Below are positions 10,477 to 19,970 of a stretch of DNA of 64,000 bases, piece after piece; positions within the stretch are counted from its first letter, which is position 1, and each line of letters opens with the position of its first letter. The notes under the pieces are model-generated. The model worked only from the letters and a program-made list of their open reading frames with translations, did not search any database and had not been told where the DNA came from. Origin of the DNA: a bacterium BMS3Bbin08 (GTDB lineage Bacteria > Nitrospirota > Thermodesulfovibrionia > UBA6902 > BMS3Bbin08); assembly GCA_002897775.1 (NCBI GenBank), contig BDTR01000045.1, forward strand, positions 62,001 to 126,000. Reading direction: 5' to 3'. The position numbers and the translations under genes were made by a program.

Positions 10477-11814
10477 ATGGCGTTAACCGGAGTTCAGATA
10501 TTCAAACTGCTTCCAAAGACAAACTGCAAAAAGTGCGGTTTCCCTACATGTCTGGCATTTGCCATGAAGCTTGCTCAGGGTGGTGTTGAGCTTTCGGCGT
10601 GCCCTGATGTTTCTGAAGAGGCGAAGAATACACTGGGTGCGGCGTCTGCCCCGCCCATAAGGTCTTTCGCGCTTGGCACAGGCGAGAAGGCGGTAAAAAT
10701 AGGCGGAGAAACTGTTCTTTTCAGGCATGAAAAGAAATTCATTAATCCATGCGCTATTGCGGTGAACATCAAGGACAATGATGACAACATTGCTGCAACC
10801 GCCGAGAAAGTCGCTGGCTCGGAGATCGACCGCGTTGGCCAAAAACTGAGAGTTGACGCAGTTTCAATCGAGTGCGCTTCCAATGACAGCGCCAAATACG
10901 GGGAAGCAGTGAAGCTTGTGGCTGAAAAAGCGCCTGAGGCCGCTCTTATATTAAATTGTAAAGACGCTGCTGCGGCCGAAGCCGCGGTAAAGGCGGTTGC
11001 CGGCAGAAAACCTCTTCTGTATTGCGCGACCGGTGAAAATGCCGAGGCAATGGCGGGTATCGCGAAGGCCGGCGGCGTCCCCCTTGCCGTATGCGCGGAG
11101 GGACCTGAGGCCCTAAGCGCGCTGACAGAAAAGATCAAGGGCCTTGGGGTGGAAGATATTGTGCTTGATTCGGGCGCTAAAAACGCGAAAGATATCATCG
11201 AGAATAATACGCAAATCAGGAGAGCAGCCCTTAAGAAGAGCTTCAAACCGCTTGGTTACCCAATTATTAATTATGTATTAAGGGATGACCCCGTGTTTGA
11301 GGCTTCCATTGCTTCCGTCGCGATAGCCAGGTACGCATCAATAGTTGTGGTAAGCACCATTGAAAAGTGGAAAAATCTGGCTCTCTTTACTCTCAGACAG
11401 AACATATACACTGATCCGCAGGTTCCTATGCAGGTCGAGCAAAAAGTATATAAGATAGGGGAACCCGTGACCGGGTCGCCTTTAATGATCACAACAAATT
11501 TTTCCCTTACGTACTTTATCGTCTCAGGAGAGGTGGAGAACAGCAAAGTACCGAGTTGGCTGGCTGTTATGGATTGTGAGGGGCTTTCAGTGCTGACCGC
11601 GTGGGCGGCCGGAAAATTTACCGCGGCCAAGATTTCCCAGTTCATTAAAGAAAGCGGAATTGAAGACAGTGTCTCGAGCAGGGAGCTTATTATCCCCGGA
11701 CAGGTCGCCATACTGAGCGGTGCTCTGGAAGATAAGCTCGATGGATGGAAGATAACTGTTGGGCCGAGGGAAGCCAACGCGATCCCTACTTTTCTGAAGT
11801 CGAGAGTCAACTGA
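10477..11814 (+). CDS. acsC: Corrinoid iron-sulfur protein large subunit (CODH/ACS gamma)
   Basis: N-terminal 4Fe-4S motif (LPKTNCKKCGFPTCLAFAMKLAQGGVELSACP) plus TIM-barrel/cobamide domain. GGAGG RBS. Confidence 0.92.
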   Translation: MALTGVQIFKLLPKTNCKKCGFPTCLAFAMKLAQGGVELSACPDVSEEAKNTLGAASAPPIRSFALGTGEKAVKIGGETVLFRHEKKFINPCAIAVNIKDNDDNIAATAEKVAGSEIDRVGQKLRVDAVSIECASNDSAKYGEAVKLVAEKAPEAALILNCKDAAAAEAAVKAVAGRKPLLYCATGENAEAMAGIAKAGGVPLAVCAEGPEALSALTEKIKGLGVEDIVLDSGAKNAKDIIENNTQIRRAALKKSFKPLGYPIINYVLRDDPVFEASIASVAIARYASIVVVSTIEKWKNLALFTLRQNIYTDPQVPMQVEQKVYKIGEPVTGSPLMITTNFSLTYFIVSGEVENSKVPSWLAVMDCEGLSVLTAWAAGKFTAAKISQFIKESGIEDSVSSRELIIPGQVAILSGALEDKLDGWKITVGPREANAIPTFLKSRVN

Positions 11815-11914
11815 TTTTTTTTGTTATAGCTTTAATTTTGTGCCGGCGTCGTGTCACAAAATTGAAGAAGCTGATTGACAAGAATTATTCCTGGTTGATA
11901 AACTTTATTAAGCG

Positions 11915-12322
11915 ATGCGGATTTCAGATAAATACAGGTATCTGGGAATCAAACTGACGCCTCAGAGACTGGCAATATTAAGCTATCTTGACGGCAACAG
12001 GTCGCACCCGTCAGCCGAAGACATTTACAGGTCTGTCAGAAAGGAGTTTCCGACGATGTCCGTTTCTACGGTCTATAATACGCTTGACGTGTTAAAGGAA
12101 AAGGGAGACGTACAGGAACTTACTATAGACCCGAGGAAAAAGCGTTACGGTCCGGTAAATACTCCGCATAATCATCTGATGTGTAATAAATGCCGGCATA
12201 TAGTTGATATCAATAAAGAATTTAAGTTTACCCTTCCGTCAAGTATGACCGAGGGTTTTGAACTGACAGGAAATCATGTGGAGTTTTTCGGATTTTGTTC
12301 AAACTGCAGGAAAAAACAATGA
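11915..12322 (+). CDS. Fur/PerR-family metalloregulator
   Basis: LTPQRLAILSYLDGNRSHPSAEDIYRSV...TVYNTLDVL and two CxxC zinc motifs (MCNKCRH, GFCSNCRK). Confidence 0.9.
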   Translation: MRISDKYRYLGIKLTPQRLAILSYLDGNRSHPSAEDIYRSVRKEFPTMSVSTVYNTLDVLKEKGDVQELTIDPRKKRYGPVNTPHNHLMCNKCRHIVDINKEFKFTLPSSMTEGFELTGNHVEFFGFCSNCRKKQ

Positions 12323-12459
12323 TACATACTACAACAAAGAAGAAATTAAGATGTTGGGGAGTTAAAAAATTAAGCGAATGGGATTTTTTTATCTCATCCC
12401 CTCATCTTCTCAATTTCTCATCTTCTTCATCTTAATCTTATTAAATACAGGAGGTTGAA

Positions 12460-14673
12460 ATGTCAAAATTAATTGCCTCTGCCGCGATAAGGGCATCGCA
12501 CAGTCTGTTTAAACAGGCAGAGGAAATGCTCGAAAAGGCCATTGCAGAGAAAGGGAAAGATCATATCTTCGAATTTCCGGACACCGCGTTTTATCTTCCG
12601 CAGATATACGCGCTGACGGCATTCCCAGTGAAAACACTGGCTGACATGAAGGTCGCTCTGGAAATGGCAAGGGAAATGCTGCACGACGAGCCTGAAGAAA
12701 AGTTATGGAAACCCTATCTTGGAGAGGCCCTCGATTCCGGAATGGCCACCCTGTTCTGCGAAGAGATCATACTGGCGTTAAGGTATCTGAACGGTCAGGA
12801 GCCGGTCACTGATCCTGAAACAGGTTATGTTTATAACGGCTTTATAACTGATACCATTCAAAGGAACCTCGGCATTCAGCTTGTTGACGGCAGGATGCCC
12901 GGGTTCGCGGCCATAATCGGCGCCGCGCCTGATGATGACACCGCGGTAAAGATCGTCAGGGAACTGCAGGAAAAAAATATCCTCACTTTCCTTTCAGGCA
13001 CCGCGAAAGACAAGAGCGGCAAAGTAACCAATGTTACGCAGCAGCTGCTTAGGAAAAATGTTGAGCTGGGGTGGGACACCTACATAGTCCCTCTCGGGCC
13101 TGATACTGAACACACACTTTATGCCCTTGACTGGTCCATAAGGGCGTCTATGATATTCGGCGGAAATAAGCCCGGCGACTATAAGGCGCATCTTAAATAT
13201 ACCAGGGACAGGGTCTTCGCGTTCGCAATGGTCCTGGGCGAGCTTGATGACGTTAAATGGTCAACAGGCGCGGGGGCCATCAATATGGGATACCCTGCCA
13301 TAGCTGATACTGATGTCCCGGTCATACATCCTACCGGCGTATGTACTTACGAAGAGGTCGAGAAGGAGCTTGATCATGACAAGATCGTTCAGAGGGCCTT
13401 TGAGGTCAGGGGCCTTAAGGTCACTGTTGAGAAGCCCCCTATCCCGGTTTCATACGGCCCGGCTTTCGAAGGTGAGAGGATCAGAAAAGAAGACATGTTC
13501 ATCGAGTTCGGCGGAAACCGCACGCCCGCGTTTGAATGGGTTAGAACAAAAGAACTTGATGAAATCGAAGACGGCAAGGTGACTATTGTCGGAACCGATG
13601 TTGAGGAAAGGTTCAAGGCGGGCGGGCAGATGCCTCTTGCTGTTGTTGTTGATGTAGCCGGCAGAAAAATGCAGAAGGATTTTGAATCCATAATCGAGAG
13701 AAAATTCCATCACAATATAAACGAGGCCCAGGGCCTGTGGCATATGGGTCAGCGGGACATCGTCTGGATGCGTATAAGCAATCAGGCATATAAAGACGGT
13801 GTTACACTTGAGCACATCGGGACCATACAGGCTACCATGTCAAAAAAGAGGTTCAATGCCATAGTCGACAAGGTCCAGGTGACACTGTATTTTGACGAAA
13901 AAGACATACTTGAACTTCAGGATCAGGCACGGGCTGTATATAAAGAGAGGGACCACAGGCTTGGAGGCCTGACTGATGAATCAGTAGATACATACTACTC
14001 CTGCCTCTTGTGCCAGTCTTTTGCACCGTCTCATGTATGTGTTATCAGCCCCGAACGTCTGGGTCTTTGCGGGGCATATAACTGGCTTGACTGTAAGGCG
14101 GCATTTGAAATAGACCCGACCGGCGGTAACCAGCCGATTGAAAAAGGTGAGGAGCTGGACGCAAAACAGGGAAGATGGGCCGGCGTGGATGAATACCTGA
14201 AAAGCAATTCTGCCGGAGCGGTTGAGTCATTAAACCTTTATACGATCATGGACAACCCTATGACGTCCTGCGGGTGTTTTGAATGCATTGTCGCGATCGT
14301 GCCCGAAGCAAACGGTATAATGCTTGTGCAGAGAGGTCATACGGGAATGACGCCTGTCGGTATGAAGTTTTCCACTCTGGCTGGCACTGTCGGAGGCGGA
14401 ACACAGAACCCCGGTTTTATGGGGATCGGTGTTATCTTTATTACAAGCAAAAAATTCCTCTTTGCCGATGGAGGTATCAAGAGGATAGTCTGGATGACAA
14501 AAAGCCTGAAAGAAAGACTTGGTGAGGAGTTCAAACAGAGATGTGAGGAAGAAGGCGTACCCGATCTGATTGACAAGATAGCAGATGAAACAATCGCGGA
14601 GGATTCTGAAAAATTAATGGAGTACCTCGCAAACGTCGGGCATCCGGCGCTTGAAATGGACCCTATGTTCTGA
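12460..14673 (+). CDS. acsB: Acetyl-CoA synthase (CODH/ACS ACS subunit)
   Basis: A-cluster region SCLLCQSFAPSHVCVISPERLGLCGAYNW and SCGCFECIVAIVPEANGIMLVQRGHTGMTPVGMKFSTLAG. Confidence 0.95.
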   Translation: MSKLIASAAIRASHSLFKQAEEMLEKAIAEKGKDHIFEFPDTAFYLPQIYALTAFPVKTLADMKVALEMAREMLHDEPEEKLWKPYLGEALDSGMATLFCEEIILALRYLNGQEPVTDPETGYVYNGFITDTIQRNLGIQLVDGRMPGFAAIIGAAPDDDTAVKIVRELQEKNILTFLSGTAKDKSGKVTNVTQQLLRKNVELGWDTYIVPLGPDTEHTLYALDWSIRASMIFGGNKPGDYKAHLKYTRDRVFAFAMVLGELDDVKWSTGAGAINMGYPAIADTDVPVIHPTGVCTYEEVEKELDHDKIVQRAFEVRGLKVTVEKPPIPVSYGPAFEGERIRKEDMFIEFGGNRTPAFEWVRTKELDEIEDGKVTIVGTDVEERFKAGGQMPLAVVVDVAGRKMQKDFESIIERKFHHNINEAQGLWHMGQRDIVWMRISNQAYKDGVTLEHIGTIQATMSKKRFNAIVDKVQVTLYFDEKDILELQDQARAVYKERDHRLGGLTDESVDTYYSCLLCQSFAPSHVCVISPERLGLCGAYNWLDCKAAFEIDPTGGNQPIEKGEELDAKQGRWAGVDEYLKSNSAGAVESLNLYTIMDNPMTSCGCFECIVAIVPEANGIMLVQRGHTGMTPVGMKFSTLAGTVGGGTQNPGFMGIGVIFITSKKFLFADGGIKRIVWMTKSLKERLGEEFKQRCEEEGVPDLIDKIADETIAEDSEKLMEYLANVGHPALEMDPMF

Positions 14674-14684
14674 TCTGGCGATCA

Positions 14685-14771
14685 GCTGATAGCTCCCCGT
14701 AAAGTCTAATCAGACTTAAACCACGGGGTAACTACATAGTTGATAGTAATTACTAAGAACTATGAGCTAAT
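14685..14771 (+). repeat. Structured intergenic element A, copy 2
   Basis: CCCCGTAAAGTCTAATCAGACTTAAACCACGGGG with the same flanks. Confidence 0.85.
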
Positions 14772-14784
14772 AACGGGAGGATAT

Positions 14785-16791
14785 ATGAGTAATAACAAAC
14801 CAGTTAAAAGCGCCGGGACTTCAGCTGAAGAAATAATCAGCTGGGGTAAATCTCATAACATTGAGACCTGCTTTGACCGCGCGGAAAAGCTTAAGCCCTG
14901 CCCTATCGGTGAGACCGGCGCGTGCTGTCGAGTTTGCCACATGGGACCTTGCAGACTTATCGGTAAAAACGCTGAAGAAGAAGCAAAGGGCGTCTGCGGC
15001 GCCGGAGTGGCTACTGTAGCGGCAAGAAACTTCTTGCGCATGATCGCCGCCGGAACATCCGCTCACTCTGACCACGCCAGAGACATGGCGAATACCCTCC
15101 TGGAGGTCGCAACCGGCGAAACAAAAGACTTCCGGATCAAGGATGTAGAGAAACTCTATAAGGTCGCCGGTATTCTCGGTATTGAGTTCGAAGGCAGACC
15201 TGTTAATGATGTTGCGAAAGACGTTGCCGAGAGTTTTCTCCAGGACTTCGGCCGCCAGAACGGTGAGCTGAATTACTGCAAAAGGGCTCCCAGGAAGACT
15301 CAGGAGAGGTGGAAGAAGTACGGCATCACTCCTCGCGGTATAGACAGAGAAGTCGTTGAGACAATGCACCGTACAGCAATAGGTGTCGACCATGAAGCCG
15401 ACCATCTCCTCACACACGGACTGAGAACGGCGCTCGCGGACGGCTGGGGCGGATGCATGATCTCTACTGATATCTCTGATATCCTTTTTGGAACTCCTAA
15501 GCCCATCAAGGCCGAAGCCAGCTTTGGTATCTTCAGGGAAGATGAGGTCAACATGGTAGTGCATGGCCATGAGCCGACCCTCGCGGAAGCTATAGTTGAC
15601 GTTGCCTCCAAACCTGAAATGATCGAATATGCAAAATCAAAAGGGGCCAAAGGCATCAACATCGGCGGTATGTGCTGTACTGCAAATGAAGTACTTATGA
15701 GACACGGTATTCCTACAGCCGGCGGCTTTACCAATCAGGAATTAGGCATTATGACTGGACTGATCGACGCGCTTTCAGTAGATGTGCAGTGCATCATGCC
15801 TGCCATCACTGAAGTAGCGAAAAAATTCCATACAAAGATCATTACCACCAGTCCTAAAGCCAAGCTGTATGGCGCGACACACATTGAACATGACGAACAC
15901 CATCCGAATAAAACCGCGGAAGAGATCCTGAAGCTGGCATGTGATAATTTCCCGAACAGGACAACAAAGGGAAGCCACATAACAAAGAAGTCCCCGCTGA
16001 TCGGCGGTTTTTCCGATGAATATATTGAATATATGCAGGGCGGAAAATGGCGCGGTTCATACAGACCTTTAAATGACGCCATTATGGCCGGGAGAGTGCG
16101 CGGTGTTGTCGGCATAGTCGGTTGTGACAACCCGAGGGTCACCGCGACAGGCATACATAAATACCTTGTAAGAGAACTCATCAGGAACGATGTCCTTGTT
16201 CTCTCAACAGGCTGCAGTTCCGCGGCATGCGCAACTGAAGGTTATCTCACGCCCGAAATGGCACTGGAAAACGCCGGCCCCGGATTAAGAGAAGTGTGTG
16301 AGGCCATAGGCATACCCCCTATCCTCCATCTTGGTTCATGCGTTGACAACTCAAGGATACTGACAATTGCAACCAACATGGCGGCTGAAGGCGGCCTGTC
16401 TGATGAGATCGCGGGCATGCCTGCTGTAGGAATAGCGCCTGAATGGATGTCTGAGAAGGCAATTGCTATCGGCTGTTACTTTGCGGCCTCAGGCGTACCG
16501 GTCATCATGGGTGGTGAATCCCCTGTTGGAGCAAGCAGGGAAGTAACAAAGATCATGACAGAGGTCTGGATGGAACGTTACATGGGAGCGCTCCATTTTG
16601 AGCAGGACCCTGAAAAGATACTCGACATGGCGCTGGACTACATCGACAATGCGAGAAAATATCTCAAGCTCAGAAAATACGAACCCGGCAAATTCGGCAC
16701 GGAGCGGGTCCTTATGGATATGGCCGCCAGAAGAGAAATTAAAGCGGCGGCTCATGCCGGAGTCGGAGGTATCGATGAGTCTGAAAGCTGA
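14785..16791 (+). CDS. acsA: Anaerobic Ni-CO dehydrogenase catalytic subunit
   Basis: CooS-type Cys motifs (CPIGETGACCRVCHMGPCRL, GVCGAG) and C-cluster region (VLSTGCSSAACATEGYLTP, HLGSCVDNSRI). RBS GGGAGG supports ATG at 14785 rather than 14740. Confidence 0.94.
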   Translation: MSNNKPVKSAGTSAEEIISWGKSHNIETCFDRAEKLKPCPIGETGACCRVCHMGPCRLIGKNAEEEAKGVCGAGVATVAARNFLRMIAAGTSAHSDHARDMANTLLEVATGETKDFRIKDVEKLYKVAGILGIEFEGRPVNDVAKDVAESFLQDFGRQNGELNYCKRAPRKTQERWKKYGITPRGIDREVVETMHRTAIGVDHEADHLLTHGLRTALADGWGGCMISTDISDILFGTPKPIKAEASFGIFREDEVNMVVHGHEPTLAEAIVDVASKPEMIEYAKSKGAKGINIGGMCCTANEVLMRHGIPTAGGFTNQELGIMTGLIDALSVDVQCIMPAITEVAKKFHTKIITTSPKAKLYGATHIEHDEHHPNKTAEEILKLACDNFPNRTTKGSHITKKSPLIGGFSDEYIEYMQGGKWRGSYRPLNDAIMAGRVRGVVGIVGCDNPRVTATGIHKYLVRELIRNDVLVLSTGCSSAACATEGYLTPEMALENAGPGLREVCEAIGIPPILHLGSCVDNSRILTIATNMAAEGGLSDEIAGMPAVGIAPEWMSEKAIAIGCYFAASGVPVIMGGESPVGASREVTKIMTEVWMERYMGALHFEQDPEKILDMALDYIDNARKYLKLRKYEPGKFGTERVLMDMAARREIKAAAHAGVGGIDESES

Positions 16792-16892
16792 AAAAGGCCG
16801 TTATCAGTTAATAGTTATAAGTTATATGATAAAAAGCCTCACAACTAATAACGGATAACGTATAACGAATAACTAAAATCAGGGAGTTTTTT

Positions 16893-17399
16893 ATGGAAAT
16901 AAAATCAGATGAAATACTGGGCCCTATTGGTGAAGTACTCACTGAAGCCGAAAAAAATCGCGGCATACTGATCCATTCCTTCCAGCAGATACAGGAAGAA
17001 CACAATTATCTCCCTGAGGAAGAGCTGGCAAAACTATCAAAAGATCTTGGCATATCGATGTCTGACGTCTACAGCACGGCCACATTCTACAAGCAGTTCT
17101 ATTTTACCCCTCGCGGCGAGAAAATAGTCAGGGTGTGTACAGGCACCGCGTGTCATGTCCGGGGGGCTGACAAGGTGCTTGACAGGATGAAGGATGAATT
17201 TGGAATAGACGAAGGCGAGACCACGCCCGATCTTGCGATGACCCTTGAGACCGTTGGATGTATCGGCTGCTGCGGCCTGGCGCCTGTGGCAACCATAAAC
17301 GAAGATATAATCGGTGAGATCGACATGAAAAAGCTTGACAGTGTCGTTGACAGCATAAAAAAGGGTGAAGACATTACCTCTACGGCGGACGAGGATTGA
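16893..17399 (+). CDS. NuoE/HydC-like thioredoxin-fold [2Fe-2S] subunit
   Basis: VCTGTACHVRGA...TVGCIGCCGLAPVATIN 2Fe-2S pattern. Confidence 0.9.
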   Translation: MEIKSDEILGPIGEVLTEAEKNRGILIHSFQQIQEEHNYLPEEELAKLSKDLGISMSDVYSTATFYKQFYFTPRGEKIVRVCTGTACHVRGADKVLDRMKDEFGIDEGETTPDLAMTLETVGCIGCCGLAPVATINEDIIGEIDMKKLDSVVDSIKKGEDITSTADED

Positions 17400-17511
17400 C
17401 AGATAAAGGCAGAGAATAGCTGATAGCTCATAGTAAATAGAGAGAATTGAGAATCGATTAAAAACAGTAACTGCAGACTATCAGCTATCAACTATGAGCT
17501 ATGAGCTATGT

Positions 17512-17608
17512 ATTTACCCCTGCCTGTCCCGTGGTCCAAGTCCGATCGGACTTTACGGGATGGTTTTAGGTTCGCCCTTTCAAGAAGAACCTTACGGGGA
17601 ACTATATT
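17512..17608 (-). repeat. Structured intergenic element A, long form, copy 3 (inverted)
   Basis: TACCCC...TCCCGTGGTCCAAGTCCGATCGGACTTTACGGGA...AGGTTC(N13)GAACCT...ACGGGGAACTA. Confidence 0.8.
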
Positions 17609-17622
17609 AAACAGGTGATGGA

Positions 17623-19962
17623 ATGGCGAAACTTAAAAATGTAAACGAATTAAGAGAGCTCAGGGAAAAACTCAAGGCAGAGACCTTTAAGCCGGACACC
17701 CTGAGGGCGCGGGTCTGCTGTGGAACCGCCTGTACCGCGACCGGGGCCCATAAGCTCATTGACAGGTTCAAAAAGGAAGCATCCGGCAGTGGCGTTGATC
17801 TTGAGATAGTATCAACTGGATGTCAGGGGATATGCCAGAAGGGCCCAGTTCTGAAAGTAGAGCCCATGGACATTTTCTACCAGAGGACAAAACCCAAACA
17901 CGTTCCCTGGATCATGAGTTATTCAATGCTGGGCAACATGCCATACAGGCAGGGGCTGTACCGGGACAATTTCTTAAGCGAACCTGTCACGGAGATTACA
18001 GAAATTCCATTTTATAAGAAGCAGAAGCGGATAGCCCTCAGGAACAATGGAATTATTGATCCGCGCAATATAAATCACTTCATTGCGGTAGGCGGTTACG
18101 CGGGCCTTGAAAAGGCCCTATTCTCAATGACTCCAGATCAGGTCCTTGAGGAAGTCGACAAGGCTAATCTCAGAGGAAGAGGAGGCGCCGGTTTTCCTGC
18201 CGGAAAGAAATGGGCGCATACCCAAAAGGCGCCGGGTGATATAAAGCTTGTGATTGCCAATGGTGACGAAGGAGACCCCGGAGCCTTTATGGACAGATCT
18301 ATTATGGAGGGTGACCCTCACAGTCTTTTAGAAGGCATGCTCATTAATGCCTACGCGATAGGAGCGCGGTACGGGATCGTTTATGTAAGACATGAATATC
18401 CTCTGGCTGTCAAGAACCTGCAGACAGCCATAGACCAGGCTGAGGAACTGGGGTTGCTTGGAAAAAACATACTTGGCACGGATTTTAGTCTTACCATAAA
18501 TATCAGAGAAGGCGCCGGAGCCTTTGTATGCGGTGAGTCCACAGCGCTTGTCGCGTCTATTGAAGGTGAAAGAGGTTTTCCAAGGCCAAGGCCTCCCAGA
18601 CTTTCAGAACCGGGCGGAGGCCCCTGGGGATACCCGAGCAGCCTTAACAATATAGAAACGTTTGCCAATGTCCCTGTCATTATTGAGAAGGGTTCGGACT
18701 ATTTCCTCTCGATCGGGACAAAGAATTCATCAGGAACAAAGGTCTTTGCTCTTACAGGCAAAGTAAAAAATACCGGTCTGGTTGAAGTCCCAATGGGAAT
18801 CACCCTTAGAGAGATTATTTTTGATATAGGCGGAGGAATACTGGGAGACAAAGAATTTAAGGCCGTACAGACAGGCGGGCCTTCCGGAGGCTGTATTCCT
18901 GCCGAACACCTGGACCTGCCTGTTGATTTTGATTCACTCTGGTCTGTTGGATCAATGATGGGTTCAGGCGGTATGGTCGTTATGGATGAAGATACGTGTA
19001 TGGTTGACGTAGCCAAATTCTTCCTCTCATTTACACAGTCGGAATCGTGCGGTAAATGCCCGCCGTGCAGGATCGGGACGTACCAGATGCTTCAGATACT
19101 CGAAAGGATTACCTCGGGACAGGGCAGGAAGGGTGATGTAAGGAGACTTGTTGACCTGGGGACATATATTCAACGAGGTTCTCTCTGCGGACTTGGAAAC
19201 AGCGCGCCGAATCCTGTGCTAAGCACTATAAAATACTTCCGGGAAGAATACGAAGAGCATATTTATGAAAAGTACTGCAAAGCTAATGTTTGCAAAGGAA
19301 TGGGGGCTTTTGTAATAGATCAGAACGCGTGTATACGCTGCGGTTTGTGCGAAGAGGCCTGTGCCTTTGGCGCTGTAACCGAAACAAGGGAAAGATATAA
19401 GATAGATCGCACAGCCTGCACCCAGTGCAAAGCGTGTTATACCGCGTGTCCGGTCAATGCCGTACTGATCAAGAAACCAAGGCATGTAGCTCTTGAAGCT
19501 ATATTGAAAGTACCGACGGCAGATATTGAAATTATAGATAGGAGGGCCAAAATGATTTTAAGGGATATTGTAAGCAAAAAACCGTCTGAAATATTCACCG
19601 TTACTCAGGACCAGCAGGCTGACGCAGCCGTAAAACTGATGACCGAGAAAAAGATCAGTAACGTTCTGGTTATCGACGAAGGCGGAAAATTGACAGGGAT
19701 CGTTACTGAAAGAGATATCGTTCGATGCATTCATAATAAAGTTTCCATTGATAAAGTCCAAATCAAGGATGTAATGACCAAAAATGTAATTACTTTTGAT
19801 CCTTCTTTGGGGATCGGCGCGGCACTGCAGATCGTTGCCAAAGAAAAAATTCGCCATCTGCCTATAGTTGAGAAAGACAAACTGTTGGGAATCATTACAT
19901 ACAGGGATTTAATCTCACATGTACTTCCTGAAATAATATACATGGCAGAGGAAGTTTACTGA
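17623..19962 (+). CDS. HydB/NuoF-like FMN/NAD-binding subunit with N-terminal [2Fe-2S], C-terminal 2x[4Fe-4S] and fused tandem CBS domains
   Basis: CCGTACTATGAHK...STGCQGICQKGP; LRGRGGAGFPAGKKW; SCGKCPPCRIGTYQ; CIRCGLCEEACAFGAV and CTQCKACYTACPVNAV; then two CBS motifs (KISNVLVIDEGGKLTGIVTERDIVR, KIRHLPIVEKDKLLGIITYRDLIS). Confidence 0.9.
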   Translation: MAKLKNVNELRELREKLKAETFKPDTLRARVCCGTACTATGAHKLIDRFKKEASGSGVDLEIVSTGCQGICQKGPVLKVEPMDIFYQRTKPKHVPWIMSYSMLGNMPYRQGLYRDNFLSEPVTEITEIPFYKKQKRIALRNNGIIDPRNINHFIAVGGYAGLEKALFSMTPDQVLEEVDKANLRGRGGAGFPAGKKWAHTQKAPGDIKLVIANGDEGDPGAFMDRSIMEGDPHSLLEGMLINAYAIGARYGIVYVRHEYPLAVKNLQTAIDQAEELGLLGKNILGTDFSLTINIREGAGAFVCGESTALVASIEGERGFPRPRPPRLSEPGGGPWGYPSSLNNIETFANVPVIIEKGSDYFLSIGTKNSSGTKVFALTGKVKNTGLVEVPMGITLREIIFDIGGGILGDKEFKAVQTGGPSGGCIPAEHLDLPVDFDSLWSVGSMMGSGGMVVMDEDTCMVDVAKFFLSFTQSESCGKCPPCRIGTYQMLQILERITSGQGRKGDVRRLVDLGTYIQRGSLCGLGNSAPNPVLSTIKYFREEYEEHIYEKYCKANVCKGMGAFVIDQNACIRCGLCEEACAFGAVTETRERYKIDRTACTQCKACYTACPVNAVLIKKPRHVALEAILKVPTADIEIIDRRAKMILRDIVSKKPSEIFTVTQDQQADAAVKLMTEKKISNVLVIDEGGKLTGIVTERDIVRCIHNKVSIDKVQIKDVMTKNVITFDPSLGIGAALQIVAKEKIRHLPIVEKDKLLGIITYRDLISHVLPEIIYMAEEVY
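19552..19962 (+). CDS. Possible independently translated CBS-pair protein (internal in-frame start)
   Basis: GGAGGG at 19541-19546 lies 5 nt before an in-frame ATG at 19552, exactly at the Fe-S/CBS domain junction; 136 aa. Confidence 0.4.
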   Translation: MILRDIVSKKPSEIFTVTQDQQADAAVKLMTEKKISNVLVIDEGGKLTGIVTERDIVRCIHNKVSIDKVQIKDVMTKNVITFDPSLGIGAALQIVAKEKIRHLPIVEKDKLLGIITYRDLISHVLPEIIYMAEEVY

Positions 19963-19970
19963 GGTTGAAA

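Noticed and set aside
10575-11246. Long antisense ORFs opposite metabolic genes (e.g. 10575-11246, 14821-15570, 9405-9908, 21697-22200)
   Set aside because: They are shadow ORFs opposite well-supported genes, with low-complexity composition and no recognisable motifs.
14740-14784. Upstream start of acsA at 14740
   Set aside because: The extra 15 residues (MIVITKNYELITGGY) come from the intergenic repeat; GGGAGG supports ATG at 14785.
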